NCBI GenBank assembly: GCA_003021235.1
Contig: PXQR01000061.1
Coordinates: 1-55,357, forward strand
DNA: 55,357 nucleotides
Reading direction: 5' to 3'
DNA from: Halobacteriales archaeon QH_6_64_20
Lineage (GTDB): Archaea; Halobacteriota; Halobacteria; Halobacteriales; Halococcaceae
This document shows positions 42,314 to 51,555 of this stretch, piece by piece. The notes under the pieces are model-generated. The model saw nothing but the letters and a program-made list of their open reading frames with translations, did no database searches and was not told the origin of the DNA. The stretch's first letter is position 1. Each line of letters starts with the position of its first letter. A program made the translations under genes and the position numbers.

Positions 42314-42481
42314 CGCGAGCGCGACATGAGCTCCCTCTGGGGACGAAATCGGTGCCGGCCCGAGTTTTCCTCTCGCGCCGACCACGGTGACACGACCGCT
42401 CCCGCGGACGCCGCGCCCTATTTCACGATGCGATACCGTCTTTTTATCGCTATACGTTCGATCGATCAATCGGATATCGAT

Positions 42482-43701
42482 ATGACTGCACGGCAACGAA
42501 ACGGGCCGCTCGACGGGCTCCGGGTCATCGATTGCTCCAGGATGATCGGCGGCGGTTCGCAACGGCACAGCTCGCCGACTTCGGCGCGAGCGTCGTGATG
42601 GTAGAACACCCCCAACAGGGTGATCCCATTCGCGAGTGGCCGCTCTTCGACGACGAAGCGACCGAGACCTCGCTATGGTAGAAGTCGATCGGACGTAACA
42701 AACGCTGTGTCACGCTCGACCTGAGCGACGAGGCGAGCGCAGCGCTCCTCACGGAACGTCGCCGAAGCCGATCTGTTCTTCGAGAACTTCCGGCCCGGAA
42801 CCGTGGAGCGGTGGGGGCTCGGGCCCGAGTCGCTCCGCGAGGTGAACGAGGCGCTGACCTACGTCCGGATGTCGAGTACGGACAGGCCGGTCCTCGTTCA
42901 CGAAAACCCGGTTTCGGCTCGACCGCCGAGGAGATCTCGGGGTGGGCACACGTCAACTGCTTTCCCGACCGCGAGCCGCTCCTCCCGCCGATCAGCCTCG
43001 CCGACCTCACCGCCGCGGCGTTCGCCGTCCAGCCGGCGCTGTTCGCGATCCTCGAGCGCGACGTCGGCCGCGGGGGAAGCGACGAGTGACAGGCCATCGA
43101 CGTGAGCCTCTACGAGCCGCTCTTCGGTCCGTTCCCCGGCGATATCGAGGCCTACGATCGTAACGGCCGGGTCCGAGGTCGGACCGGTAATCGCCACCCG
43201 AGCGCCGCGCCCCGGAACGTCCACGCGACCGCCGACGGGTACGTCACGCTTTCGGCGTCCTCTCAGGCCGTCTTCGAGAACGTCGCCGCGGCCATCGATC
43301 GTCCCGACCTCCTCGACGACGAGCGCTTTGCGACCAACGACGATCGCGTCGAGAACGCCGCGGCACTCGACGCCGCTATCGAGGCGTGGACGAGCGAGCG
43401 CCCGACCGAAGCGGTCGTCGCAACGATGGGAGACCACGACGCCATCGTCGGGCCGGTCTACGACGTGGCGGACGCCTTCGAGGACGACCAGTACCGAGCG
43501 AGGGAGGCCCTGGTCGCGATCGAAGACCCCGAGTTCGGCGAACTGCGGACGGCCGCGCCCGTTCCGAAGTTCTCGCGGACGCCCGGGGAGGTCGATCACG
43601 TCGGACCGCGACACGGCCAGCACAACGAGGAGGTCTATCTCGGAGAAGTCGGTCTCGACGAATCGGAGTACGAGCGGCTCCGCGCGGAGGGGATCGTATG
43701 A
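42482..43701 (+). pseudogene. Class III (CaiB/BaiF) CoA-transferase, heavily decayed
   Basis: From ATG 42482 the protein starts GPLDGLRVIDCSRMIGGG, then loses frame near 42,554. It resumes as FATAQLADFGASVVMVEHP, stops at TAG 42679-42681, continues KSIGRNKRCVTLDLSDE, and shifts again near 42,757 and 42,878. It hits TGA at 43087-43089, then runs intact (QAIDVSLYEPLF ... ) to 43701. The two stops fall where a Trp is expected (TGG to TAG and TGG to TGA). Three frameshifts plus two nonsense codons make a coding product impossible. The remaining codons still look selected, so decay is recent or the sequence is error-prone here. Partner: LeuA-family gene downstream. Confidence 0.88.
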
Positions 43702-43819
43702 GTTCGCTACGGGGTACGACTACGATACAGGGGGACCTTACGGAACTCGGACCGGAAACGGGACGGGAACCACGTGTAGGGGTCGCCGGTGTTAACTCTC
43801 GGTGTCCGGTAGCCGGCCT

Positions 43820-44926
43820 ATGATCGAGTTCAAGGACCTAACCCTCCGTGAGGGGTCACAGGTCCCGGGACTGCGTATCTCCGAGGAGACGGGCATACGA
43901 GTACTGGACGACCTCGCGACGCTCGACGTCGATCGCGTCGAGGTGTCATTCCCTCGTGCCCGCCCGCGCGAGTCCTGGTACCGACACGCCGACGAGCTGG
44001 GCCTCCGGACGGCGGCGCTCGCCCGGGCGACGGCCGAGGACGTGGACGCGGCGCTCACCGTCGCCCCCGACGAGATCGAGGTCGCTATGACCAGTTCGGA
44101 TATCCAGCTCGAACACGCGCTCGGAAAGCGGCGTGAACAAGCCCGCGACGCCCTCGTCTCGAACCTGACGCGGGCGCTCGACGGCGGCGTCGATGCCGGT
44201 GTCGCGTTGATGGACGCGATCCGCGCCGACGACGACTTTCTCGTCGCGACCGCTCGCGCCGCCGTCGGCGCGGGCGCAAAGCACGTCACGCTCGCCGACA
44301 CGACGGGTGTCGGTACCCCCGCGGCGGTTCGCGAGACCGTCGGCGCAGTCGCGGCGGAGATAGGTGGAGAGGCGGCGGTTGCGATCCACACCCACGACGA
44401 CATGGACGTCGCGACCGCGAACGCCGCGGCCGGCGTGACGGCGGGGGCGACGAGCGTCGACGTCACGGTCGGTGGCGTCGGGGAACGGGCGGGCAACGCA
44501 CCGCTCGAAGCGCTCGCCGTACTGTTGGCCGAGCGGGGCGACGACCCGGCGCTCGCTCTCGACAGCCTCGCTCCGGTCTGTCGACGTGTCCACGAGCACC
44601 TCGGTATCGACGTGCCGCCGGGCACGCCGGTCGTCGGCGAGCGGGCGTACCGCCACGAGAGCGGCATGCACACGGCGGCGATGTTACGCGAACCGAGCAC
44701 GTACGAACCGTTCGATCCGGTCGACTACGGCGGCCGGCGGGAACTGCTCTTCGGCGAGGAGACCGGCCGTGGTGCGGTTCGAAGCCTGCTCGCGGCGGCC
44801 GGACGGGAGCCGACCGATGAAGCGATCACCGAGACGCTGAGCGCCATCGAGGAAGCCGCCACGGAGAGAGGCGAACCGCTGGATGAGGACGAAGCTCGAC
44901 AACTCGTTCGAACTACCGATCGCTGA
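43820..44926 (+). CDS. LeuA/homocitrate-synthase family enzyme (DRE-TIM metallolyase)
   Basis: A 368-residue TIM-barrel protein of the 2-isopropylmalate/homocitrate/citramalate synthase group. The N-terminal motif LTLREGSQVPG (Arg and the metal-binding acid as Glu) is at about residue 6, HTHDDMDVATANAAAGVTAG (HxHxD-like) is near 188, and GERAGNAPLEAL is near 220. It would condense an acyl-CoA with a 2-oxoacid, or act as a lyase. The C-terminal regulatory LeuA domain is absent. The start is ATG 43820; the upstream GTG at 43802 is less likely. It follows a dead CoA-transferase, so its pathway may be non-functional or reassigned. Confidence 0.8.
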   Translation: MIEFKDLTLREGSQVPGLRISEETGIRVLDDLATLDVDRVEVSFPRARPRESWYRHADELGLRTAALARATAEDVDAALTVAPDEIEVAMTSSDIQLEHALGKRREQARDALVSNLTRALDGGVDAGVALMDAIRADDDFLVATARAAVGAGAKHVTLADTTGVGTPAAVRETVGAVAAEIGGEAAVAIHTHDDMDVATANAAAGVTAGATSVDVTVGGVGERAGNAPLEALAVLLAERGDDPALALDSLAPVCRRVHEHLGIDVPPGTPVVGERAYRHESGMHTAAMLREPSTYEPFDPVDYGGRRELLFGEETGRGAVRSLLAAAGREPTDEAITETLSAIEEAATERGEPLDEDEARQLVRTTDR

Positions 44927-45047
44927 CCGCGCCGAACGGCTCTTGCGCTCGGTATGATCGAATCGAGTTCGGTTTCGCTTACGCTGCCGGACTAACCCCG
45001 GATTCGAGAATCGTCACCTGTTCGCCACCTCACGACCGTGCGGGACC

Positions 45048-45721
45048 TCAACTCGATCCGCTACCGATCTCCGCGATGCGATCGCTTCCCGCCTCGACGA
45101 AGCCACCGTGATAACAGAGCGTCCGAGCGACATCGAGGCCTGCCAAGCGCTCGACGGAAGTCAGTGCTTCGTCCATGTTCTCGCTCATATCGGGTCGCGG
45201 CCCGACGAGTCCGTCCTCGTCGACGGTTAGTGCGTCCGCCGCGACGAGCAACCGCTCGTCGGGTAGGTACACCGATACGTAACCCGGTGTGTGTCCAGGG
45301 GTCTCGATTACGTGTGCAGGGCCACCGGCGTGTGGAAGGTGGCCTCGCCGCCGAATTCGAGGTTGACCCGCGCGGGCGGATACCGCTCACCGTCGTTCGG
45401 GCCGCGCGGGTCCTCGCGGCCGTTGACGACGGGACCGGCGCGCTCGTGAGCGACGACGGGCGCTCCGGATCGGTCGACGACGGACGCCAGGCCACCGGCG
45501 TGGTCGCCGTCCTGGTGGGTTATCAGGACCGTCGCGACGTCGTCGAAACCGAAACCGGTCTCGTTGAGGCGCGCTTCGAGCTGACCTACCGTGTCCGGCA
45601 GGCCCACGTCTAACAACAGGAGCCCCCGGTCGGTCTCGATCGCGCTCGGGTGCAATCGCAGCTCTCGCCCGTCGAGTTCGACGTCGAGCGGTAGTGCGTG
45701 GACAGATGATGGAAGAGCCAT
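45048..45721 (-). pseudogene. MBL-fold hydrolase, frameshifted
   Basis: From ATG 45721 a metallo-beta-lactamase fold starts (MALPSSVHALPLDVE), with the metal site THQDGDHAGG near residue 74. A one-base indel near 45,315-45,325 puts TAA in frame after GEATFHTPVALHT. In the other frame it resumes as AGGPAHVIETPGHTPGYVSVYLPDERLL, the third metal-ligand region, to the stop at 45048. The protein would be about 224 residues if repaired. The lesion is in GTGTGCAGGGCC-type sequence with a short GC run. It is either inactivated or misread. Confidence 0.75.
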
Positions 45722-45924
45722 AGTCGCTAGTAACATTGTCCGCTATCGCTAAAGCAGTTGATATCCGAGTAGCGGTGTTTCGACCGACCCGTTCCGACGG
45801 AAGCTCGCGGGACGCGATCGATCTCGAGTCGCTCGATCGAGCCGGCATGCTCGGAATCCCCAAGAACGAGTTCGGGCCAGTCTCGAAATCGCGCCGAATC
45901 GTTCCTCGGCCCTCCTTGGCGAAG

Positions 45925-45930
45925 CTATAT
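45925..45930 (+). promoter_or_regulatory. TATA-like box of the HpaI-type aldolase gene
   Basis: CTATAT lies 26-31 nt before the ATG at 45956 and rules out an in-frame ATG at 45929 that overlaps it. Confidence 0.55.
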
Positions 45931-45955
45931 GGCCCTCTCGGCGGACGTGCGAACG

Positions 45956-46717
45956 ATGACAACGAACCTACGCGAACGACTGTCGAACAACGAGACACTG
46001 ATCGGCACCTTCCAGATCTGTGCGTCGCCGATGGTCGCGGAAACCCTCGGCGAGGCGGGCATGGACTTCGTGATCTTCGATCAGGAACACGGGCCGCTGA
46101 CCGCCGAAACGACCCTTTCGCTGGCGATGGCGCTCGACGACACCGGCTGTACCAGCGTCGTCCGAGTGCGGGAGAACTCGCCGCCGGAGATCCAGCGCGC
46201 GCTCGATATCGGCGCGGACGCCGTCCAGATCCCACAGATAGAGACGCTCGAGGACGCACGGGCGGCGGTCGACGCCGCCAAGTTCTCGCCGGTCGGCGAA
46301 CGTGGACTCTCGAAGTACGTGCGCGCCGGCGAGTACGTCGGTTCGGACTCCTATGCCGCCGAGGAAAACGAGCGCACGAGCGTCGTCGTCCACGTCGAAG
46401 GTGAACGCGGCGTCGAGAACATCGACGACGTCCTCTCGGTCGAGGGGATCGACGTGATCTTCCTCGGACCCTATGACCTCTCCCAATCGCTCGGTATCCC
46501 GGGCCAGGTCCGTGACGAACGCGTCGAGTCACTGATGACCGACGTCTGTGATCGGGCCGCCGACGCCGGACGCGCCGTCGGTACGTTCGCGGACGACCCC
46601 GAGATGGCCCGTCGCTGGACGGACGTCGGCGTCGAGTACGTCGCGCTGTCGGTCGATCTCCCGATCTTGCATCGCGCCGCGGAGGGGGCCCACCGACAAG
46701 CGATCGGAGACGAATAA
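45956..46717 (+). CDS. HpcH/HpaI-family aldolase (2-keto-3-deoxy-L-rhamnonate aldolase-like)
   Basis: A 253-residue class II aldolase. The catalytic His45 lies in FDQEHGP, metal ligands in VVHVEGERGVENID and LGPYDLSQSLG, and PQIETLEDARAAVDAAKFSPVGERG forms the usual mid-barrel segment. The family cleaves 2-keto-3-deoxy sugar acids to pyruvate and an aldehyde (lactaldehyde or glycolaldehyde). With the SDR that follows and the second ABC transporter it may form a deoxysugar or sugar-acid route. No dehydratase is nearby to make the substrate. Confidence 0.85.
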   Translation: MTTNLRERLSNNETLIGTFQICASPMVAETLGEAGMDFVIFDQEHGPLTAETTLSLAMALDDTGCTSVVRVRENSPPEIQRALDIGADAVQIPQIETLEDARAAVDAAKFSPVGERGLSKYVRAGEYVGSDSYAAEENERTSVVVHVEGERGVENIDDVLSVEGIDVIFLGPYDLSQSLGIPGQVRDERVESLMTDVCDRAADAGRAVGTFADDPEMARRWTDVGVEYVALSVDLPILHRAAEGAHRQAIGDE

Positions 46718-46771
46718 CCGTTCTCCTGCCCTACTGATTCCCTCGTTGACGCCCGGAGGATGATACGAAAG

Positions 46772-46778
46772 TATATAC
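46772..46778 (+). promoter_or_regulatory. TATA-like box of the extended SDR gene
   Basis: TATATAC lies 26-32 nt before the ATG at 46804. Confidence 0.55.
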
Positions 46779-46803
46779 ACGAGAGAGGGGTACGACGCGG
46801 CGA

Positions 46804-47730
46804 ATGCCACGAGCAGTCGTCACCGGCGGTCTCGGCGGATCGGCGAGTTGGATCGTTGCCTCGCTCGCGGAACAGGGATGGGACGTGCGCTGCATCGACT
46901 TCGACAGGCCGGATCCGGAGGCCGGCCCGCCGAACGTCGATTTCCGGGCGGCGGACCTCACCGATCGGGGATCGACCCGGGAACTAATAGACGAGTTCGA
47001 CCCCGATCACGTCGTCCACTTCGCGGCCTTTCCGAACCCGCTCGGCCACGCGGGCGGGCAGGTCTACGAGAACAACACAGTGGCCACCTATAACGTCCTC
47101 ACCGCGGCCGGCAGTACCGGGGCGGACGCCGTCTGGGCGTCGAGCGAGACGGTCTATGGGACCGTCTTCGCCGAGCCGTCATTCCTCCCCGATTACTTCC
47201 CGATCGACGTTGACCACCCGCTTCGCCCGGAGGACCCGTACGCCACGTCGAAGGTCTCGGGCGAGGAGGTCGCGAAAACGGTCACTCGGCGGTACGATGT
47301 CGACGTCGCCTCGGTTCGGCCCTCCTGGATCAACTATCCCGGCGAGTACCAGACGAGCGTCATCCGCGAGCACTTCGACGCCGAGACCGCCGACCTCGGC
47401 GACGACTTCGGAATCACGAGCCACGAGGCGGCCGGCAACTTCTTTTCATACGTGGACATCCGTGACGTGGTCTCGCTCGTCGAAACCGCGATGGAAGCCG
47501 ATCTGGACGGTCACGATCGCTTTATGGCCGTCGCCGCCGACAACTACCTCGACGTCGACACGGCCGAAGCCGTCGAGGCGGTCTACGGCGATCTCCCCGA
47601 CCAGTGTGACCTGAGCGGCGACGAGTCGGCCATCGACTACGAGCGCGCCCGGGGAGTCCTCGACTGGGCACCTGAACACTCCTGGCGCGAGGCCGAGACC
47701 GAGTCGGTCGAAGGGCCCGGTTTCCTGTAG
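46804..47730 (+). CDS. Extended SDR, NAD-dependent epimerase/dehydratase type
   Basis: A 308-residue protein. The nucleotide-binding motif is TGGLGGSAS (7-15), with an Ala/Ser replacing the third Gly. HVVHFAA is near 77, the Ser/Tyr/Lys set is ASSETVYGT (near 115) and YATSK (near 145), and RPSWINYPGEY follows. The pattern fits sugar or nucleotide-sugar SDRs, such as aldose dehydrogenases. Between an HpaI aldolase and a sugar transporter it may be the sugar 1-dehydrogenase of that pathway. It has its own promoter. Confidence 0.8.
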   Translation: MPRAVVTGGLGGSASWIVASLAEQGWDVRCIDFDRPDPEAGPPNVDFRAADLTDRGSTRELIDEFDPDHVVHFAAFPNPLGHAGGQVYENNTVATYNVLTAAGSTGADAVWASSETVYGTVFAEPSFLPDYFPIDVDHPLRPEDPYATSKVSGEEVAKTVTRRYDVDVASVRPSWINYPGEYQTSVIREHFDAETADLGDDFGITSHEAAGNFFSYVDIRDVVSLVETAMEADLDGHDRFMAVAADNYLDVDTAEAVEAVYGDLPDQCDLSGDESAIDYERARGVLDWAPEHSWREAETESVEGPGFL

Positions 47731-47863
47731 CTACCGCCTTCGCTCGGGTCGGCCGAGTCGAGCTATCAGCTTTTCCTCATGAGCCGGCAATACTGGACTC
47801 GTTCGGAGGTAGGTATGCCGACGGGTATCGAGCCGCATTCGCGAACTCCGTGCGACGGCGAAG

Positions 47864-47890
47864 CATATATCGCATCGTGGCAGTTGTACA
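47864..47890 (+). promoter_or_regulatory. Promoter of the second sugar ABC operon with TTGTACA word
   Basis: The TATA-like CATATATC at 47864-47871 lies 24-31 nt before the ATG at 47895. The word GTTGTACA (47883-47890) sits next to the start and recurs (GTTGTACA at 4219-4226) in the first operon's promoter region, possibly a shared site. Confidence 0.5.
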
Positions 47891-47894
47891 CGAT

Positions 47895-49052
47895 ATGGCG
47901 AGTCTGTCACTGGTCGACGCGACGAAGGAGTTCGACGGCGACGGCGGGGGAATCGTCGCCGTCGACCACCTCGATTTAGATATCCAGGACGGGGAGTTCC
48001 TCGTCCTCGTCGGGCCGTCGGGGTGTGGGAAGTCGACGACGCTACGGATGGTCGCTGGCCTCGAATCGCCGACGAGCGGCGAGATCGCCATCGACGAGGA
48101 GGTGATTCACGACCAGACGCCACAGGAACGCGACATCGCGATGGTGTTTCAGTCCTACGCGCTGTACCCACACATGACCGTCCGCAGGAACATGGCGTTC
48201 GGGCTCGAGGAATCGACCGACCAGTCCGCAGACGAAATCGACGAGCGCGTCACCGAGGTCGCAGAGACCCTCGACATCGGCGAACTGCTCGATCGAAAGC
48301 CCGGAGCGCTCTCGGGTGGCCAGCAACAACGCGTCGCGCTCGGCCGGGCGATCGTCCGCGACCCGAAGGTCTTCCTCCTCGACGAACCGCTCTCCAATCT
48401 CGACGCCAAGCTCCGGGCGGAGATGCGAACGGAGCTCCAGCGACTCCAGGAGGAGCTGGGAGTGACGACCGTCTACGTCACCCACGACCAGACCGAGGCG
48501 ATGACGATGTCCGACCGGATCGCCATCCTCGACGGCGGCAAACTCCAGCAGGTGGGGACGCCGATGCAGTGCTATCACGAACCGGCGAACCTCTTCGTTG
48601 CGGGCTTCATCGGCGAACCCTCGATGAACTTCTTCGACGTCTCTTTGGACGGTCGTACCCTCGTGAGCGAGGAGTTCGAGTACACCCTCTCGGAGGAGAC
48701 GGTGACCGAGGTCGAAGCGAGCACGGATCTCGTGTTGGGTATCCGGCCCGAGGACGTCGAGATCGCCGCCGAGTCGGGCGAGGAAAACCAGTTCCGTGCG
48801 GTCGTGGACGTCGTCGAGCCACACGGCAACGAGAACGCGGTTCACCTCCACTTCGCCGAGGGGGACGGGCGGACGTTTACCGTCACGATCGGCGGCATGC
48901 GACGTCTCGACGGCGGACAGACCGTCGGCGTCCGCTTTCCCGAAAACGCGATCCACCTGTTCGACGCCGAGACCGGCGAGACGGTCCGCAACCGGGTCTT
49001 CGAGGAAGTCGAGCAGGTCGAACAGCTCGGAACGTCCTCCGCGGCCCGCTGA
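47895..49052 (+). CDS. Sugar ABC transporter ATP-binding protein (MalK/UgpC type)
   Basis: A 385-residue ATPase. Walker A is GPSGCGKST (near 40), signature LSGGQQQRV (near 138), Walker B VFLLDEPLSNLD, and switch His in VTHDQTEAMTMSD. The C-terminal TOBE/OB region begins near 235 (GIRPEDVEI). It is close in layout to the ATPase at 7804 but heads its operon here, before the binding protein. Start 47895 fits its TATA. It probably works with the permeases at 50,598 and 51,556. Confidence 0.92.
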   Translation: MASLSLVDATKEFDGDGGGIVAVDHLDLDIQDGEFLVLVGPSGCGKSTTLRMVAGLESPTSGEIAIDEEVIHDQTPQERDIAMVFQSYALYPHMTVRRNMAFGLEESTDQSADEIDERVTEVAETLDIGELLDRKPGALSGGQQQRVALGRAIVRDPKVFLLDEPLSNLDAKLRAEMRTELQRLQEELGVTTVYVTHDQTEAMTMSDRIAILDGGKLQQVGTPMQCYHEPANLFVAGFIGEPSMNFFDVSLDGRTLVSEEFEYTLSEETVTEVEASTDLVLGIRPEDVEIAAESGEENQFRAVVDVVEPHGNENAVHLHFAEGDGRTFTVTIGGMRRLDGGQTVGVRFPENAIHLFDAETGETVRNRVFEEVEQVEQLGTSSAAR

Positions 49053-49196
49053 CGAGCGATCGCTTCCGACGCCCTATCAGCTCGGAGCCGACATCGCTCA
49101 GGTGAAACGATCGATTATCGAGCCACGAAAGCCGTCTTCCTGGCATTGGGTGCCATTCATCACAACACATAAGAGTCCGCGAGTACGTCATCGTCC

Positions 49197-50528
49197 ATGC
49201 CAGAAGATGGTGATAATGGCAGGGATTCCCTGACGCGTCGACGGATGATGCAGGCCGGAACGGCCGGCGTCGGTATAATGATGGCCGGTTGCACCGGCGG
49301 CGGAGGTAACGGCGGTGGCGGCGGCAACGGTAGTGGCGGCAGTGGTGGCGGCGGGTCGAGCGACGCGCCGATGGAGGCGCTTCACGGCTGGACCGGCGGC
49401 GACGGCGCGGAAGCCGTCGACGTTCTCGTCTCGATGTTCGAGGAACGCTATCCGGACGTCCCTCACGATATCAAAGCCATCGGCGGCGACGCGAACGCCG
49501 ATCTCAACGCGACGGTCGCTCGCCGGCTCGCCAACCGCAACCCGCCGGATTCCTTTGCCTCCTGGCCGGGCAAGACGATGACGCAGTACGAAGGTCGGCT
49601 GATGGACATCACCGGCGTGTGGGAGGAGAACAACTACACGGAGACGATGCACCCGAAGTCGTTGCCGGCGAACAAGCTCGGCGACGCGTTTCGAGCCGTC
49701 CCGATCGGCTCCCACCGGTTGAACAACCTCTTTTACAACACCGCCGTCATCGAGGAGGCTGGCGTCAACCCCGACAATTTGGATTCGTACGACGGCTTCA
49801 TCTCGGCGCTCGACAAGGTGCAGAACAACACCGACAAGATCCCGATGACTATGACCACGAAAGGGTCGTGGGCAAACCTCCAGTACTTCGTCGAATTCAT
49901 GCTCGGGACCGAAGGCCAGCAGGCGTACGAGGCGTGGCTCGACGGTGACGGCGACCGGCAAGCCCTGGTCCGCTCGCTACAGAAGACGGCGAACGTCATC
50001 ACGAACTACACCAACGAGGACAAGTCCTCGATCAACTTCCCCGAGGCCAACGACAAGCTCATCAACGGCAATGCGGCCTTCTTCACGATGGGGAACTGGG
50101 CCGCCGGCATGTATCGCAACGCCGATGACTTCGAGTACAAAAAGGACTGGGACTGGGTCGCGTTCCCCGGGACCGGGGACATGTACGTCTGGCACCTCGA
50201 CTCGTTCCTGTTCACCAGGGACTCGAACACACCGGAGAAGGCGAAGACGTTCGCGAAGTTCATCGGCTCGAAGGACCTCCAGGTCGAGTTCAACAACCTG
50301 AAAGGGTCGATCCCGCTCCGGACCGACATCGACGAGTCGCGGCTGTGGGAGTTCCTCCAGTTCAACGTCGAGGACCTCAACAGCATGAACAAGTTCCCGC
50401 CCACCCTCGCACACGGTCTCGCAGCCACGCCCGAGAACCTCAGTGCGTGTGAGGACGCTATTGCCTCTAACTTCATGGGACCGTACGACCCCGACGCGAC
50501 GGCCGAGGCCCTGATGCAGGTCTTCTAA
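49197..50528 (+). CDS. Sugar ABC transporter substrate-binding lipoprotein
   Basis: A 443-residue extracellular binding protein. Tat motif TRRRMMQAG (13-21) and lipobox MAGC with acylated Cys32 are followed by a Gly/Ser linker (33-55). A family 1 solute-binding domain follows, with WTGGDGAEAVDVLVSMFEERYPD near 65. It should present a sugar to the permeases. TATA-like CATAAGA lies about 30 nt upstream, so the gene may have its own promoter inside the operon, as the 144-nt gap after the ATPase also suggests. Sugar identity unknown. Confidence 0.9.
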   Translation: MPEDGDNGRDSLTRRRMMQAGTAGVGIMMAGCTGGGGNGGGGGNGSGGSGGGGSSDAPMEALHGWTGGDGAEAVDVLVSMFEERYPDVPHDIKAIGGDANADLNATVARRLANRNPPDSFASWPGKTMTQYEGRLMDITGVWEENNYTETMHPKSLPANKLGDAFRAVPIGSHRLNNLFYNTAVIEEAGVNPDNLDSYDGFISALDKVQNNTDKIPMTMTTKGSWANLQYFVEFMLGTEGQQAYEAWLDGDGDRQALVRSLQKTANVITNYTNEDKSSINFPEANDKLINGNAAFFTMGNWAAGMYRNADDFEYKKDWDWVAFPGTGDMYVWHLDSFLFTRDSNTPEKAKTFAKFIGSKDLQVEFNNLKGSIPLRTDIDESRLWEFLQFNVEDLNSMNKFPPTLAHGLAATPENLSACEDAIASNFMGPYDPDATAEALMQVF

Positions 50529-50530
50529 CG

Positions 50531-50557
50531 CTCCGACAGTTCCGACAGCTCCGACAG
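50531..50557. repeat. Triplet 9-bp tandem repeat after binding-protein stop
   Basis: Units CTCCGACAG, TTCCGACAG and CTCCGACAG start two nucleotides after the stop codon of the binding-protein gene. The 9-nt rhythm continues more loosely as CGACTCTCA and CGACTCCCA until the permease start at 50598. Confidence 0.82.
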
Positions 50558-50597
50558 GACTCACTACGACTCTCACGACTCCCATCACTCGAAACTC

Positions 50598-51554
50598 ATG
50601 GCAGGCTCACAGGACACCGCTACCGGCTCCCGAACGATCGGCGGCGGCGAAACCGACTGGCGCACACGTGTAGAGACCTTCTCGAAGAGCGACTTCGTCC
50701 GATCCTTTCCCTACTGGTTCGTTCCCTTTTCGCTCGTAGGAATGGGCGTCTACGGCGGCATCGGCTGGAACACCGTCATCTCGCTCACCGACTACGAGGG
50801 GTTCGACCGACCGGACTACACGAACCTCGACTTCTCGATGTACGCCCAGGCGCTAAGCGATCCGTGGGTGTACCTCACCGCGAAGAACACGCTCGTGCTC
50901 CTGATCGCGTTTACGACGATCACGCTGGTGCTCGGCCTCCTGCTCTCGATTTTGCTCGATAGGGGAATCCGGTACAAGGAGAAGATCCAGACGATCTACC
51001 TGCTTCCGATGGCGCTGTCGTTCGTCGTGACCGCACAGTTCTGGCTCTGGATGTACAACGTCAACAACGGATTGGTGAACGCCGTCGTCGGCGTCTTCGG
51101 CCTCGGACCGTTCAACTGGATCGGGAATCCGGATCTCGTCTTGGGGGCAGTGATCTTCGCGCTGATCTGGCAGTACAGCGGCTACGCGATGGTCGTCTTC
51201 CTCGCCGGGCTCCAGGCGATCCCGGACGACCAGTTCGAGGCCGCTCACATCGACGGCGCGGGCGTCTTCAAGACCTACTGGCGCGTCATCATCCCACAGC
51301 TCAAGTCGTCGTCGGTCAGCGCGGCCGTCGTGCTCATGGTCTTCGCGCTGAAGGCGTTTACCTTCCTCTATGCGATGTTCGGCCAGTACCGCGTCCCGAA
51401 GGCGACGGACATCCTCGCGACGCTGATGGTTCGGGAGGCGTTTATGCTTCAACACTGGGCGTACGCGGCTGCTATCGGCACGATACTACTGGTGATGGCA
51501 CTGGCCGTCGTCGCGCCGTACCTCTGGTACCAGTACGGCCAAGGGAGTCTCTGA
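50598..51554 (+). CDS. Sugar ABC transporter permease (MalF-like)
   Basis: A 318-residue membrane protein with about six helices. The N-terminal soluble stretch (1-33) precedes the first helix. The EAA docking loop is FEAAHIDGAGVFKTYWRVII near residue 215. It pairs with the permease directly downstream (1-nt gap) in a CUT1-type importer. The spacer from the binding protein is 69 nt and carries a 9-bp triplet repeat. Confidence 0.9.
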   Translation: MAGSQDTATGSRTIGGGETDWRTRVETFSKSDFVRSFPYWFVPFSLVGMGVYGGIGWNTVISLTDYEGFDRPDYTNLDFSMYAQALSDPWVYLTAKNTLVLLIAFTTITLVLGLLLSILLDRGIRYKEKIQTIYLLPMALSFVVTAQFWLWMYNVNNGLVNAVVGVFGLGPFNWIGNPDLVLGAVIFALIWQYSGYAMVVFLAGLQAIPDDQFEAAHIDGAGVFKTYWRVIIPQLKSSSVSAAVVLMVFALKAFTFLYAMFGQYRVPKATDILATLMVREAFMLQHWAYAAAIGTILLVMALAVVAPYLWYQYGQGSL

Positions 51555-51555
51555 G

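Noticed and set aside
42679-43089. Recoding (selenocysteine, pyrrolysine or readthrough) at TAG and TGA in the CoA-transferase
   Set aside because: Both stops replace Trp, and three frameshifts are also present, so simple decay or error explains them better.
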